NCBI RefSeq assembly: GCF_900116405.1
Contig: NZ_FPAQ01000011.1
Coordinates: 1-64,000, forward strand
Direction of reading: 5' to 3'
From: Halomonas saccharevitans
Lineage (GTDB): Bacteria; Pseudomonadota; Gammaproteobacteria; Pseudomonadales; Halomonadaceae
DNA: 64,000 nt
The notes below the pieces were generated by a model that searched no databases, was not told the DNA's origin, and was given only the letters and a program-made list of their open reading frames with translations. Below, piece after piece: positions 38,780-47,883 of this stretch. Numbering within the stretch: the stretch's first letter is position 1; every line of letters starts with the position of its first letter. The position numbers were made by a program, and so were the translations under genes.

Positions 38780-40030
38780 ATGGCACTATACGTACAAAAA
38801 TTCGGCGGCACCTCGGTGGGCTCAGTGGAGCGCATCAAGGCCGTGGCCGAGAAGGTCAAGGGCTTTCGCGACCAGGGTCACCAGATCGTGGTCGTGGTCT
38901 CCGCCATGAGCGGCGAGACCAACCGCCTGATCGGCATGGCCAATGAGATCAACGACGAGCCGACGCCGCGTGAGATGGACATGCTGGTCTCCACCGGCGA
39001 GCAGGTCACCATCTCGCTGCTGGCCATGGCCCTGCACAAGCTGGGCGTGCCGGCGACCTCCTACACCGGCTCCCAGGTGGGCATTCAGACCGACAGCGCC
39101 CACACCAAGGCGCGCATCCAGCGCATCGAGACCGACGAGCTGCAGGCCGATCTGGACGCGGGTCAGGTGGTAGTGGTCGCCGGCTTTCAGGGCGTCGACG
39201 AGGAGGGCAACATCACTACCCTCGGTCGTGGCGGCTCCGACACCACCGGCGTGGCCCTGGCCGCGGCGCTCAACGCCGATGAGTGCCAGATCTATACCGA
39301 CGTCGACGGCGTCTACACCACCGACCCGCGGGTCTGCTCCAAGGCGCAGCGCCTTGAGACCATCACCGTGGAGGAGATGCTGGAACTGGCGAGCCTTGGC
39401 TCCAAGGTCCTGCAGATCCGCGCCGTCGAGTTCGCCGGCAAGTACAACGTCGCGCTGCGCGTGCTGTCCAGCTTCGAGGGCGGCCCCGGCACCCTGATCA
39501 TTGCAGACTCTGATAAAGACGAGGATTCCATGGAAGAACCGCTGATCTCCGGTATCGCCTTCACCGCCAACGAGGCCAAGCTCACCCTGCTCAACACCCC
39601 GGACGTGCCGGGCGTTGCCTCGCGCATTCTGGGCCCGATCGCCGATGCCAACATCGAGATCGACATGATCGTGCAGAACGTGGCGCCTGCCGGCGACTAC
39701 ACCGACTTCACCTTCACCGTGGCCAAGGGCGACTACCGCCAGACCATGAAGATCCTCCAGGATCAGGTGATTCCCGATCTCGGCGGCGGCGACCTGCGCG
39801 GCGACGACAATATCGCCAAGGTCTCACTGGTCGGCGTGGGCATGCGCTCGCACGCCGGGGTGGCCTCCAAGATGTTCCGCGTGCTGGCCGACGAGAACAT
39901 CAATATCCGGATGGTCTCCACCTCCGAGATCAAGATCTCCGTGGTGATCGACGAGAAGCACATGGAGCTGGCGGTCAAGGCGCTGCACAAGGCGTTCGGT
40001 CTCGACAAGCGCAGCATCGAGCAGGAATAA
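38780..40030 (+). CDS. lysC: Aspartate kinase (LysC type, ACT-regulated)
   Basis: Phosphorylates aspartate for lysine, threonine and methionine synthesis. The 416-residue product begins [19 protein letters not shown], with the kinase domain to about residue 240 and two ACT domains in the C-terminal third ([20 protein letters not shown] and [21 protein letters not shown]). This is the housekeeping form, not the shorter ectoine-cluster type. An in-frame ATG at 39530 (Met251) with GAGGA four bases upstream could start a separate regulatory beta subunit, as known for alpha2-beta2 aspartokinases. Confidence 0.95.
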   Translation: MALYVQKFGGTSVGSVERIKAVAEKVKGFRDQGHQIVVVVSAMSGETNRLIGMANEINDEPTPREMDMLVSTGEQVTISLLAMALHKLGVPATSYTGSQVGIQTDSAHTKARIQRIETDELQADLDAGQVVVVAGFQGVDEEGNITTLGRGGSDTTGVALAAALNADECQIYTDVDGVYTTDPRVCSKAQRLETITVEEMLELASLGSKVLQIRAVEFAGKYNVALRVLSSFEGGPGTLIIADSDKDEDSMEEPLISGIAFTANEAKLTLLNTPDVPGVASRILGPIADANIEIDMIVQNVAPAGDYTDFTFTVAKGDYRQTMKILQDQVIPDLGGGDLRGDDNIAKVSLVGVGMRSHAGVASKMFRVLADENINIRMVSTSEIKISVVIDEKHMELAVKALHKAFGLDKRSIEQE

Positions 40031-40145
40031 GGGCTCACTCGCGTCGCCGACACCTTCTACGCTTCTAGCAAGGATCGCCGATACGCGTGTCGAGGAGCCT
40101 TCTTTCAACGTGTTGCTGGCCGGCCATTGGCTGGCATCAGTGGTC

Positions 40146-40186
40146 AGGGACGACGAGTTGTCGCACAATGCAGCGATGTCGTCCCT
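40146..40186 (+). promoter_or_regulatory. csrA leader stem-loop
   Basis: AGGGACGAC (40146-40154) pairs perfectly with GTCGTCCCT (40178-40186); a small TTGT/ACAA hairpin lies inside the loop. It is 45 bases before csrA. The stem contains a GGA triplet. It may be a leader structure; a T-run is absent. Confidence 0.45.
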
Positions 40187-40231
40187 CCCGGCGAGCATCC
40201 CGTAGCCCGAAGTCTGAGAAGGAGATCAGTC

Positions 40232-40426
40232 ATGCTCATCCTGACCCGCCGTGTTGGCGAAACCCTGATGATCGGTGACGACGTCACCGTCACCGTCCTT
40301 GGCGTCAAGGGCAACCAGGTGCGTATTGGCGTCAATGCGCCCAAGGATGTCGCCGTACATCGCGAGGAAATCTACCAGCGCATCCAGCGCGAGAAGTCCG
40401 ACCCCGACGTCGACAGTGACGTTTAG
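40232..40426 (+). CDS. csrA: CsrA/RsmA global post-transcriptional regulator
   Basis: A 64-residue RNA-binding dimer that recognises GGA motifs in hairpin loops and near ribosome sites. The start [17 protein letters not shown] is invariant, Leu4 and Arg44 (VHREE) are the RNA-contacting residues, and AAGGAGA lies nine bases before the ATG. The order alaS-lysC-csrA-tRNA-Ser is the same as for rsmA in Pseudomonas. The RsmZ-like RNA at 30117-30291 is a likely antagonist. The ribosome site itself includes GGA, so autoregulation is possible. Confidence 0.97.
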   Translation: MLILTRRVGETLMIGDDVTVTVLGVKGNQVRIGVNAPKDVAVHREEIYQRIQREKSDPDVDSDV

Positions 40427-40491
40427 GACTCGGGTGGCCAGGTCGTGCGCCGTTTTTCCATGGATCGTTATCGAAAAATTGCCGGGACCGC

Positions 40492-40520
40492 TGGACAATG
40501 GCCTTATAGAACGGTAGGAT
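40492..40520 (+). promoter_or_regulatory. tRNA operon promoter
   Basis: TGGACA (40492-40497) and TAGGAT (40515-40520) are separated by 17 bases, 18 bases before the tRNA-Ser gene. Confidence 0.6.
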
Positions 40521-40538
40521 ACGCACCGTGCCGATGAG

Positions 40539-40633
<95 letters not shown>

Positions 40634-40652
40634 ATCGACACGTGAAGATAAA

Positions 40653-40729
40653 GCGCCCGTAGCTCAGCTGGATAGAGTACCTGACTACGAATCAGGTGGT
40701 CGGAGGTTCGAATCCTCCCGGGCGCGCCA
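40653..40729 (+). tRNA. tRNA-Arg (ACG), copy 1
   Basis: A 77-base tRNA with acceptor GCGCCCG pairing with CGGGCGC, anticodon ACG at 40687-40689 (A34 edited to inosine in this family) and encoded CCA. Confidence 0.97.
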
Positions 40730-40802
40730 GCTTCAACCGGATGAGAACGACCGCTTCACGCTGTCGTACCCGTCCCCGCAATGAGTCTGCTCGTTGCCTT
40801 TC

Positions 40803-40879
40803 GCGCCCGTAGCTCAGCTGGATAGAGTACCTGACTACGAATCAGGTGGTCGGAGGTTCGAATCCTCCCGGGCGCGCCA
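40803..40879 (+). tRNA. tRNA-Arg (ACG), copy 2
   Basis: Identical over its whole length to the copy at 40653-40729; the 73-base spacer between them is unrelated to other spacers. Confidence 0.97.
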
Positions 40880-40885
40880 GATTCA

Positions 40886-40926
40886 GACCCGTCCTCACCA
40901 TGAGGGCGGGTCTTCTGTTTTGTTTC
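40886..40926 (+). terminator. tRNA operon terminator
   Basis: An 11-bp stem (40886-40896 with 40902-40912, one G-U) is followed by TTCTGTTTTGTTTC, seven bases after the last tRNA. Confidence 0.88.
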
Positions 40927-40989
40927 GATGTTTTCTCGCTAGCCGGACCGGTTGCGCCCAGGATGGGCCCCGGCTCCGCGATCGTTTGG

Positions 40990-41024
40990 GGCGCCGTCGC
41001 ATTGCGACGTGCGCCTCTTTTTTT
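40990..41024 (+). terminator. Second terminator downstream of the tRNA operon
   Basis: GGCGC-CGTCGC-ATT-GCGACG-T-GCGCC forms an 11-bp stem with one bulge and is followed by TCTTTTTTTGG. It has a better T-run than the first terminator, but no gene lies between the two. It may be a back-up or end a short unknown RNA. Confidence 0.75.
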
Positions 41025-41209
41025 GGTTTATCGTACGTTGCCGGGAAGCGGTCGTTCACGAGGAGGCGGGGATCCCGCGAACCACACCTATATTAAGCTG
41101 ATCTGCGAAGCGCCTTTTCGTGTCTGGCGCCCTTCTCTGGCCTGTGGTGGTTGTCTCGGGCCGTCTGGCCTGTGTCGCCCGTGAGGCGGAGGAGGGCATG
41201 AAGGCGTGG
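41025..41209. other. Gene-free stretch before dusC
   Basis: No convincing gene or promoter is seen. A weak repeat GCGCC/GGCGC spans 41110-41130 and contains TTTTCGTGTCTGG, the terminator-tail motif of this window, without a strong stem before it. It may be a decayed terminator. Confidence 0.4.
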
Positions 41210-42247
41210 CTAGGCGCCGAGCGTCGCCTCGGCAGTGGCCTGGGGGGTGGAGCAGGGCAGGGGCGTGACCAGCCCCTCGAGCAGGGTGTCCAGGTGGGTG
41301 ATGCGCTTGAGCGCCTGGAAGCGTCGGGCGGCCTCGGCATCGCGCTGGCGCATATGGTTGAGCCACTGTTTGAGCAGCGAGGTGACGACGCGGTCGGGCA
41401 GCGTGCTACGCTGCGTTGCAGCAAACTCGGCGAGAATCGCCGCCCGTTCGTGCCAGGGCGTCTCCGGCAGGCGTTCGCCGGTGGCCTGCCAGTGGCGGAT
41501 GCGGCCCGCCAGGCGAGGGTCGGCCAGGGCGCCGCGGCCGAGCATCACGTCGCGACAGCCGGAGAGCGTGCGCGCCTTCCAGTAGTCTTCCAGGGTCCAG
41601 ATGTCGCCGTTGGCGACCACCGGAATGGACAGGCGCTGGCGGATCCGGCCGATCCACTCCCAGTGGGCGGGGGGGCGGTAGCCCTCGTCCCGGGTGCGGC
41701 CGTGGACCACCAGCCGTTGGGCGCCGGCATCCTGTGTGGCCAGCGCGCAGGCCAGCGCCAGGCGGCGGTCGGCGAAGCCCAGGCGGACCTTGGCGGTCAC
41801 CGGGATCGCCTCGCCCACGGCCGCATGCACCGCCGCCACGGCGGCATGCACCCGGCGCGGGTCGCGCAGCAGCGAGGCACCGCCGTCGTGGCGATTGACC
41901 AGCTTGGCGGGGCAGCCGAAATTGAGGTCCACGCCGGTGGCGCCGAGGTGCAGCGCCTGGCGGGCATTGGCGGCCAGCGCCGCGGGGTCGGAGCCCAGCA
42001 GCTGCAGCGTTACCGGCACGCCGCTCGGGGTGGCGGGGGGCGTGTCGGCCACCAGCTCCGGGCAGTGCTTGTAGAAGACGCGGGGTGGCAGCCGAGCATC
42101 GACCACGCGCACGAACTCGGTCACCACCCAGTCGAAGCCGGGGGCGCGCGTCAGCAGGTCGCGGGTCACCGCATCGATGACCCCCTCCATGGGTGCTAGG
42201 CCGATCCGGCCCTTATGTAGTAAATTAACAACGCTGACTTCCACCAT
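41210..42247 (-). CDS. dusC: tRNA-dihydrouridine(16) synthase
   Basis: FMN enzyme that reduces U16 in the tRNA D-loop. The 345-residue product begins with IGLAPMEGVIDAVTRDLLT and carries the catalytic cysteine in VDLNFGCPAKLVN, the phosphate-binding VVHGRTRDEGY and VVANGDIW. The extended match to E. coli DusC (ITEFVRV-like VTEFVRVVDARLPP) favours DusC over DusA and DusB. No good ribosome site is seen before the ATG at 42247, so the start is uncertain by up to 15 residues. Confidence 0.9.
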   Translation of the reverse strand: MVEVSVVNLLHKGRIGLAPMEGVIDAVTRDLLTRAPGFDWVVTEFVRVVDARLPPRVFYKHCPELVADTPPATPSGVPVTLQLLGSDPAALAANARQALHLGATGVDLNFGCPAKLVNRHDGGASLLRDPRRVHAAVAAVHAAVGEAIPVTAKVRLGFADRRLALACALATQDAGAQRLVVHGRTRDEGYRPPAHWEWIGRIRQRLSIPVVANGDIWTLEDYWKARTLSGCRDVMLGRGALADPRLAGRIRHWQATGERLPETPWHERAAILAEFAATQRSTLPDRVVTSLLKQWLNHMRQRDAEAARRFQALKRITHLDTLLEGLVTPLPCSTPQATAEATLGA

Positions 42248-42362
42248 GACGCCATTGCAATCTGTCGGGGATCTGGCAGGTTATATGATCACAAAAAATG
42301 CGCAAGTCGGGTTTTTTTTGCCGTATCTCGCCCAACTTGCCGCAAGAGTCAGGAGAATTCGC

Positions 42363-42611
42363 ATGCAGGATTCGCAGCTGATACACGAGGGTCTCTCTCT
42401 GATGGGCCTCGGCATGGGGTTTGTCTTTGTTTTTCTTACCGTGCTGGTGGGCGTCACCACGTTGATGTCCAAGACGATCGGCCGCTTCTTCCCCGAACCG
42501 GTCGCTCCCGCCGCCCGTGATTCCCGTGCCCCGGCCGCGCGCCAGGACGATGACCTCACCGTGGTCATCAGCGCGGCGGTGCACCGCTATCGCCAGCGCC
42601 ATAAGCGCTGA
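42363..42611 (+). CDS. oadG: Oxaloacetate decarboxylase gamma chain
   Basis: An 82-residue membrane protein that assembles the sodium pump. One transmembrane helix (about residues 14-36) is followed by a Pro/Ala-rich linker and a short C-terminal tail ending in AVHRYRQRHKR. The start has AGGAGA six bases upstream. It opens the operon oadG-oadA-oadB. Confidence 0.88.
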   Translation: MQDSQLIHEGLSLMGLGMGFVFVFLTVLVGVTTLMSKTIGRFFPEPVAPAARDSRAPAARQDDDLTVVISAAVHRYRQRHKR

Positions 42612-42662
42612 GGCGAGCGCCCCGCCTTCTCCCCTCCCATTCATAACGACAAGGTCAATACC

Positions 42663-44486
42663 ATGAATGACAAGACACGCCCGCTCGGCATCACCGATGT
42701 CGTCTTGCGCGACGCCCATCAGTCGCTGTTCGCCACGCGCATGCGCCTGGACGACATGCTGCCGATCGCCGAGAAGCTCGATCGTGTCGGCTTCTGGTCG
42801 CTGGAATCCTGGGGCGGCGCCACCTTCGACGCCTGTATCCGCTATCTCGGCGAGGATCCGTGGGAGCGGATACGGGCGTTGAAGGAGGCGATGCCCAACA
42901 CCCCGCAGCAGATGCTGCTGCGCGGCCAGAACCTGCTCGGCTACCGCCACTATGGCGATGATCTCGTGGACAGGTTCGTCGAGCGGGCCAAGACCAATGG
43001 CGTCGACGTGTTCCGCGTCTTCGACGCCATGAACGATCCGCGCAACCTCGAGCGAGCTATCCAGGCCGTGCGCCAGGTCGAGGGCCACGCTCAGGGTACG
43101 CTCTCCTATACGGTGAGCCCGGTACACACCCTGGACGGCTGGGTCGAGCTCGGCAAGACCATCGCCGACATGGGCGCCGACTCCCTGGCGATCAAGGACA
43201 TGGCCGGCCTGCTCAAGCCCTACGACGCCTTTGAACTGGTCAGCAAGCTCAAGAAGGTCGTGGACATCCCGATCCACATGCAGTGCCACGCGACTACCGG
43301 CCTCTCGACCGCCACGGCGCTGAAGGCCGCCGAGGCGGGCATCGACAACGTCGACACGGCGATCTCCTCCATGTCGATGACCTACGGCCACAGCCCGACC
43401 GAATCGCTGGTCGCCATGCTTCAGGGCACCGAGCGCGACACCGGCCTGGACCTGGAACTGCTCGAGGAGATCGCCGCCTACTTCCGCGAGGTGCGCAAGA
43501 AGTACGCCGCCTTCGAGGGCTCGCTCAAGGGCATCGACTCGCGCATCCTGGTCGCCCAGGTGCCGGGCGGCATGCTCACCAACATGGAAGGCCAGCTCAA
43601 GGAGCAGGGCGCCGCCGACAAGCTCGACGACGTGCTCGCCGAGATCCCGCGGGTCCGCGCGGACCTGGGCTTCATCCCGCTGGTCACCCCGACCTCGCAG
43701 ATCGTCGGCACCCAGGCGGTGATGAACGTGATGATGGGCAGCCGCTACAAGTCCATCTCCAAGGAGGTGCAGGCGGTTCTCAAGGGCGAGTACGGCGCCG
43801 CGCCGGCCCCCTTCAACGAGGAGCTGCAGGCGCGCGTGCTGGACGGAGGCGAGCCGATCACCTGCCGTCCCGCCGATCGGCTCGAGCCCGAGATGGAGAC
43901 CCTGACCGCCGAGCTCAAGGAGAAGGCCAAGGAGCAGGGCATCCGCCTCGCCGAGGGCGAGCGCGAGATCGACGATGTGCTGACCTATGCGCTCTATCCG
44001 CAGATCGGCCTGAAGTTCCTGCAGAACCGCGACAACCCCGACGCCTTCGAGCCGGCGCCCCAGGCCGCCGAGGCGCAGCCGGCCAATCTGCCGGCCGCCG
44101 CCGCCCAGAAGGGCGTGACCGAGGCCCCGGCGTCGGCCGGCCCCGAGACCTACACCGTCACCGTCAATGGCAAGCAGTACGTGGTTGAGGTCGCCGAGGG
44201 CGGCGAGATCGGCCAGGTGGCCGAGCAGGGCGGCGGCCAGCCGGCCGCGAGCGCCCCGGCTCCGGCCGCGCCCTCGGGTGAAAGCATCACCGCGCCGCTG
44301 GCCGGCAACATCTTCAAGGTCAACGTGCGCGAGGGCGACAGCGTCGCCGAGGGTGACGTGGTGATCATCCTCGAGGCCATGAAGATGGAGACCGAGGTAC
44401 GGGCGGCGAGCGCCGGCACCGTCTCCGCCATCAAGGTCGGCGAGGGCGACAGCGTCGCCGTCGGTGACGTCCTGATCGAGCTCTGA
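42663..44486 (+). CDS. oadA: Oxaloacetate decarboxylase alpha chain
   Basis: A 607-residue carboxyltransferase with a biotin domain. The N-terminal TIM barrel holds [19 protein letters not shown] and the metal ligands in HMQCHATTG; an Ala/Pro-rich linker (about 460-535) leads to the biotinyl domain with Lys574 in EAMKMETEV. It moves the carboxyl group of oxaloacetate to biotin, from which OadB decarboxylates it while pumping sodium. The gene is 51 bases after oadG and 11 bases before oadB. Confidence 0.95.
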   Translation: MNDKTRPLGITDVVLRDAHQSLFATRMRLDDMLPIAEKLDRVGFWSLESWGGATFDACIRYLGEDPWERIRALKEAMPNTPQQMLLRGQNLLGYRHYGDDLVDRFVERAKTNGVDVFRVFDAMNDPRNLERAIQAVRQVEGHAQGTLSYTVSPVHTLDGWVELGKTIADMGADSLAIKDMAGLLKPYDAFELVSKLKKVVDIPIHMQCHATTGLSTATALKAAEAGIDNVDTAISSMSMTYGHSPTESLVAMLQGTERDTGLDLELLEEIAAYFREVRKKYAAFEGSLKGIDSRILVAQVPGGMLTNMEGQLKEQGAADKLDDVLAEIPRVRADLGFIPLVTPTSQIVGTQAVMNVMMGSRYKSISKEVQAVLKGEYGAAPAPFNEELQARVLDGGEPITCRPADRLEPEMETLTAELKEKAKEQGIRLAEGEREIDDVLTYALYPQIGLKFLQNRDNPDAFEPAPQAAEAQPANLPAAAAQKGVTEAPASAGPETYTVTVNGKQYVVEVAEGGEIGQVAEQGGGQPAASAPAPAAPSGESITAPLAGNIFKVNVREGDSVAEGDVVIILEAMKMETEVRAASAGTVSAIKVGEGDSVAVGDVLIEL

Positions 44487-44497
44487 GGACGGTTTTC

Positions 44498-45823
44498 ATG
44501 TCGGAAAAGATATTGACCCTCTGGTACGGCTCGGGGCTCTACAACCTGACCCTGGGCCAGGCCGTGATGGTGCTGGTGGGGCTGGGGCTGCTCTACCTCG
44601 CCATCCAGAAGAAGTTCGAGCCGCTGCTGCTGGTGCCGATCGGCTTCGGCGGCATCCTGGCTAACATCCCCGAGGCGGGCCTCGCCCTGTCGGCCGCCGA
44701 GCAGGCGGCGCACATGGCGTCGCCGGCGCTGCTCGAGCAGATGGCCCAGGCCCTGCAGCTCAGCCTGGACCCGGCCGGCGGGATCGAGGCCTGGCGGCAC
44801 AGCCTCGCCGAGGTGCTGCACGGCGACATCTCGCCGGCCCTGGTGCGCGCCGCCAACGACGTGGCCATGGACGGCGGCTACGCCCACGGCATGCTCTACC
44901 AGTTCTACAGCGTGGCCATCGCCTCGGGCATCGCGCCGCTGGTGATCTTCATGGGCGTGGGCGCGATGACCGACTTCGGCCCGCTGCTGGCCAATCCGCG
45001 CACCCTGTTTTTAGGCGCGGCGGCGCAGTTCGGCATCTTCGCCACCCTGCTCGGGGCGGTGGGCATGTCGGCCATGGGCTGGATGGACTTCTCGCTCAAT
45101 CAGGCCGCCGCCATCGGCATCATCGGCGGCGCCGACGGCCCCACCTCGATCTACGTCTCGAGCATCCTGGCGCCGGAGCTGTTGGGTGCCATCGCCGTGG
45201 CCTCCTACTCCTACATGGCGCTGGTGCCGCTGATCCAGCCGCCGATCATGAAGGCGCTGACCAGCAAGCGGGAGCGCGAGATCACCATGACGCAGCTGCG
45301 TCCGGTCTCCAAGCTGGAGAAGATCGTCTTCCCGCTCAGCCTGCTGATCCTGGTGGTGCTCTTCCTGCCTGATGCGGCGCCGCTTCTGGGGATGTTCTGC
45401 TTCGGCAACCTGATGCGCGAGAGCGGCGTGGTGGAGCGTCTCTCCGACACCACCCAGAACGCCCTGATCAACATCGTGACGATCTTTTTGGGGCTGTCGG
45501 TGGGGTCCAAGCTGATCGCCGAGCGCTTCCTGGCGGTGGAGACGCTGGGCATCTTGGCGCTGGGCATGGTGGCCTTCGCCATCGGCACGGCCTGCGGCAT
45601 CCTGATGGCCAAGCTGATGAACACCGTCAGCAAGATGCCGATCAATCCGCTGATCGGCTCCGCCGGCGTCTCGGCGGTGCCCATGGCAGCAAGGGTCTCC
45701 AACAAGGTGGGGCTCGAGTCCAATCCCCACAACTTCCTGCTGATGCACGCCATGGGGCCCAACGTGGCCGGGGTGATCGGCTCGGCGGTGGCCGCCGGGG
45801 TGATGATCAAGTACCTCGGCTGA
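44498..45823 (+). CDS. oadB: Oxaloacetate decarboxylase beta chain, sodium pump
   Basis: A 441-residue polytopic membrane protein that couples decarboxylation of carboxybiotin to sodium export. About nine hydrophobic segments are present. The conserved functional stretches [10 protein letters not shown], which includes the sodium-site aspartate, and [18 protein letters not shown] are intact. A GAGGA site precedes the ATG. A strong terminator follows. Confidence 0.95.
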   Translation: MSEKILTLWYGSGLYNLTLGQAVMVLVGLGLLYLAIQKKFEPLLLVPIGFGGILANIPEAGLALSAAEQAAHMASPALLEQMAQALQLSLDPAGGIEAWRHSLAEVLHGDISPALVRAANDVAMDGGYAHGMLYQFYSVAIASGIAPLVIFMGVGAMTDFGPLLANPRTLFLGAAAQFGIFATLLGAVGMSAMGWMDFSLNQAAAIGIIGGADGPTSIYVSSILAPELLGAIAVASYSYMALVPLIQPPIMKALTSKREREITMTQLRPVSKLEKIVFPLSLLILVVLFLPDAAPLLGMFCFGNLMRESGVVERLSDTTQNALINIVTIFLGLSVGSKLIAERFLAVETLGILALGMVAFAIGTACGILMAKLMNTVSKMPINPLIGSAGVSAVPMAARVSNKVGLESNPHNFLLMHAMGPNVAGVIGSAVAAGVMIKYLG

Positions 45824-45845
45824 GGTCGAGCGTCCCGCCAGCACA

Positions 45846-45871
45846 AACGGCGCCTTCGGGCGCCGTTTTTT
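45846..45871 (+). terminator. oadGAB terminator
   Basis: A 9-bp stem AACGGCGCC / GGCGCCGTT with a TTCG tetraloop and a T-run. Confidence 0.93.
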
Positions 45872-45942
45872 ATGTGATGGGCATCGGTCGATGGGGCGGG
45901 ACCTTGCGTCCGGGTAGGGTCGTTTCGTCTGGGTAGGAGCGT

Positions 45943-46563
45943 TCAGTCGTCCTGCAGCAGGGCGAGGCGCCCGCGCAGGCGCGTCGAAAGCGCGCTCAGC
46001 TCGACGGGCGCATCGTTCGGCCAGCCCACGGTCAGCGCTACCCCTTCGGCGCCGTAGTCGGCCTGTTCGACCGGCACGTCGCGCTCGGCCAGCCAGGCGC
46101 GGGCCTCGGCCTCGCCGGCGAAGTCGACCTTCAGGCGCAGGGGTGCGCGCTCGACCACCTCGCGCCGGGGCAGCGTCTCCAGCGCCTGGGCGACGGCCCG
46201 GGAATAGGCGCGGGCCAGGCCGCCGGTGCCGAGCTTGGTGCCGCCGAAGTAGCGGGTCACCACGCTGCCCACCTGACCGAGGGCCGCGCCGTCCAGCACC
46301 TGGAACATCGGGCGCCCGGCGGTGCCGCCGGGTTCGCCGTCGTCGGAGAAGCCGATGGCGGTCTGCTCGCCGGGCGGGCCGGCGATCCAGGCCGTGCAAT
46401 GGTGGCTGGCGTGGGGATGGAGCCGGCGGGCCTCGGCGAGCATCACCTCGAAGGCGGCCGTATTCGGCGCGTGGCAGATCCAGGCGATGAAGCGGCTCTT
46501 CTCCACCTCGAGCTCGCTCTCGTGCCGGTGGTCGGGCGGCAGGTCGGGTACTGCGTAGCGCAT
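45943..46563 (-). CDS. YigZ/IMPACT-family protein (UPF0029)
   Basis: A 206-residue protein with the UPF0029 N-terminal domain (KSRFIAWICHAP, SDDGEPGGTAGRPMFQVL, VTRYFGGTKLGTGGLARAYS) and the DUF1949 ferredoxin-like C-terminal domain. Its cellular role is not firmly known; the eukaryotic relative IMPACT acts in translational control. The start overlaps the stop of the LexA-like gene by one base, so both are probably in one SOS-controlled message. Confidence 0.9.
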   Translation of the reverse strand: MRYAVPDLPPDHRHESELEVEKSRFIAWICHAPNTAAFEVMLAEARRLHPHASHHCTAWIAGPPGEQTAIGFSDDGEPGGTAGRPMFQVLDGAALGQVGSVVTRYFGGTKLGTGGLARAYSRAVAQALETLPRREVVERAPLRLKVDFAGEAEARAWLAERDVPVEQADYGAEGVALTVGWPNDAPVELSALSTRLRGRLALLQDD

Positions 46564-47033
46564 CAGGCGGCCAGTTCCGTCTGGCGCACCACGCCCATCA
46601 CCAGGCCGATCACCTGGACGTCGTCGTTGCGCAGGTAGATCGGCGCCATGCGCTCGTTGGCCGGCTGCAGGCGAACGCCCGACTTCTCGATGTAGAACTT
46701 CTTCAGGGTGACCTCCTGGTCATTGATCATCACCACGGCGGTCTCGCCGTTCTCGGCGCTCTCGCGGCGTTCGATGATGATCACATCCCCGTCGAAGATA
46801 TTGCAATCGACCATGGAGTCGCCGCGTACCCGCAGGGCGTAGGTGTTGCGGCGCACCATGGTCGTCGGCACGCGGATGCTGCCGGCCTCCGGACAGGCCT
46901 CGATGGGCATGCCCGCCGAGACCTGGCCCAGCATCGGGATTTCGGTCAGGGCGTCGGCCTCGATGGCCTCCCAGGCTTCGGCCAGTGGCAGGTTGGGTCG
47001 GCGCTGCAGGTACTGCGGTGTGACGTTGGGCAT
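46563..47033 (-). CDS. Headless LexA-like S24 autopeptidase
   Basis: A 156-residue protein matching only the C-terminal protease half of LexA. The cleavage site is Ala40-Gly41 (GQVSAGMP), the nucleophile Ser73 (RGDSMVD) and the general base Lys111 (EVTLKKF), with spacings close to LexA. LexA has about 80 residues with a winged helix before the cleavage site; here there are 40 without a recognisable DNA-binding fold, more like UmuD in layout, although the sequence around the site is LexA-like. It has a consensus SOS box. It may be a UmuD-type accessory, a decoy substrate for RecA or a LexA partner; no umuC lies beside it. The frame has no obvious upstream extension encoding a helix-turn-helix. 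Confidence 0.85.
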   Translation of the reverse strand: MPNVTPQYLQRRPNLPLAEAWEAIEADALTEIPMLGQVSAGMPIEACPEAGSIRVPTTMVRRNTYALRVRGDSMVDCNIFDGDVIIIERRESAENGETAVVMINDQEVTLKKFYIEKSGVRLQPANERMAPIYLRNDDVQVIGLVMGVVRQTELAA

Positions 47034-47058
47034 GCGGTCTCTCCCCGGTCGTCTAACC

Positions 47059-47074
47059 CTGTCGATACATACAG
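47059..47074. promoter_or_regulatory. LexA (SOS) box of the LexA-like gene
   Basis: CTGT-N8-ACAG is perfect and lies 26 bases upstream of the start codon, covering the region just after the inferred transcription start. Confidence 0.9.
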
Positions 47075-47083
47075 TGTTTTACG

Positions 47084-47111
47084 AGCATAGCAGCCGGTCG
47101 CAAACTGGCAA
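47084..47111 (-). promoter_or_regulatory. Promoter of the LexA-like gene
   Basis: On the minus strand TTGCCA (47106-47111) and TATGCT (47084-47089) are separated by 16 bases. The SOS box begins nine bases after the -10. Confidence 0.7.
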
Positions 47112-47176
47112 GGGAAAGCTGTCCACGCCTGGCTTGACTCAGGGCAAGTGCGACCGGCTGCCGCAACCCGCCCGGC

Positions 47177-47205
47177 TGGCAGCCAGGGCCCTTTCCGTGT
47201 AGAGT
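47177..47205 (+). promoter_or_regulatory. Putative ccm operon promoter
   Basis: TGGCAG (47177-47182) and TAGAGT (47200-47205) with a 17-base spacer lie 33 bases before ccmA. Confidence 0.4.
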
Positions 47206-47238
47206 TCCGGGCGCAATTATCCATGCCGGGAGAGTGCC

Positions 47239-47883
47239 TTGAGCCTGCGTCTGCAAGCCCGAAAGCTGGCCTGTGAGCGGGACGATCGCTGGCTGTTCAG
47301 AGACCTGGACCTGGAACTCCATGCCGGCGAGATCGTGCGCGTGGAAGGCCCCAACGGCAGTGGCAAGACCACCCTGCTGAAGATCCTCTCCGGGCAGCTG
47401 GCCGACTTCGACGGCGAGCTCTACTGGAACGAGCATCCCATGCGCCGCACGCGCCAGGACTTCCTGGCCAACCTGCTTTATCTGGGTCATGCCCCGGGGG
47501 TCAAGGCGGCGCTGACGCCGCTGGAGAACCTCGCCTGGTACCAGGCCCTGGCAGGCGAGCCCGACGACGAGCCCGCGCGTTTCGCGGCGCTCTCGGCCGT
47601 GGGGCTGGTCGGCTTCGAGGACCTGCCCGCCGGGCAGCTCTCCGCCGGCCAGCAGCGCCGCGTGGCCCTGGCGCGCCTGGAGCTGATTCCGCGTCCGCTG
47701 TGGGTGCTCGACGAGCCGTTCACCGCCATCGACCGCGACGGCGTCGCGGATCTCGAGGCGCGCCTGGCCGCCCATGCCCGTCGCGGCGGCTGCGTGCTGG
47801 TCACGACCCATCACGAACTCGCCGACACGCCTGCCCTGCGGCGGATTCGGCTCGGTCAGGGGGCGCGTGATGTCGAACTCTGA
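47239..47883 (+). CDS. ccmA: CcmA, heme-exporter ATPase
   Basis: ABC ATPase of the CcmABCD complex that releases holo-CcmE. It has 214 residues from a TTG start with GGGAGAG just upstream; the nearby ATG at 47223 is in another frame. Walker A GPNGSGKT is at 37-44, the signature is QLSAGQQRRVALARL, and Walker B is LWVLDEPF. It is first in a nine-gene operon whose members mostly overlap. Confidence 0.94.
   Translation: MSLRLQARKLACERDDRWLFRDLDLELHAGEIVRVEGPNGSGKTTLLKILSGQLADFDGELYWNEHPMRRTRQDFLANLLYLGHAPGVKAALTPLENLAWYQALAGEPDDEPARFAALSAVGLVGFEDLPAGQLSAGQQRRVALARLELIPRPLWVLDEPFTAIDRDGVADLEARLAAHARRGGCVLVTTHHELADTPALRRIRLGQGARDVEL

Noticed and set aside
40653-40879. CRISPR-like or mobile direct repeat
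   Set aside because: The 77-base identity is simply two tRNA-Arg genes.
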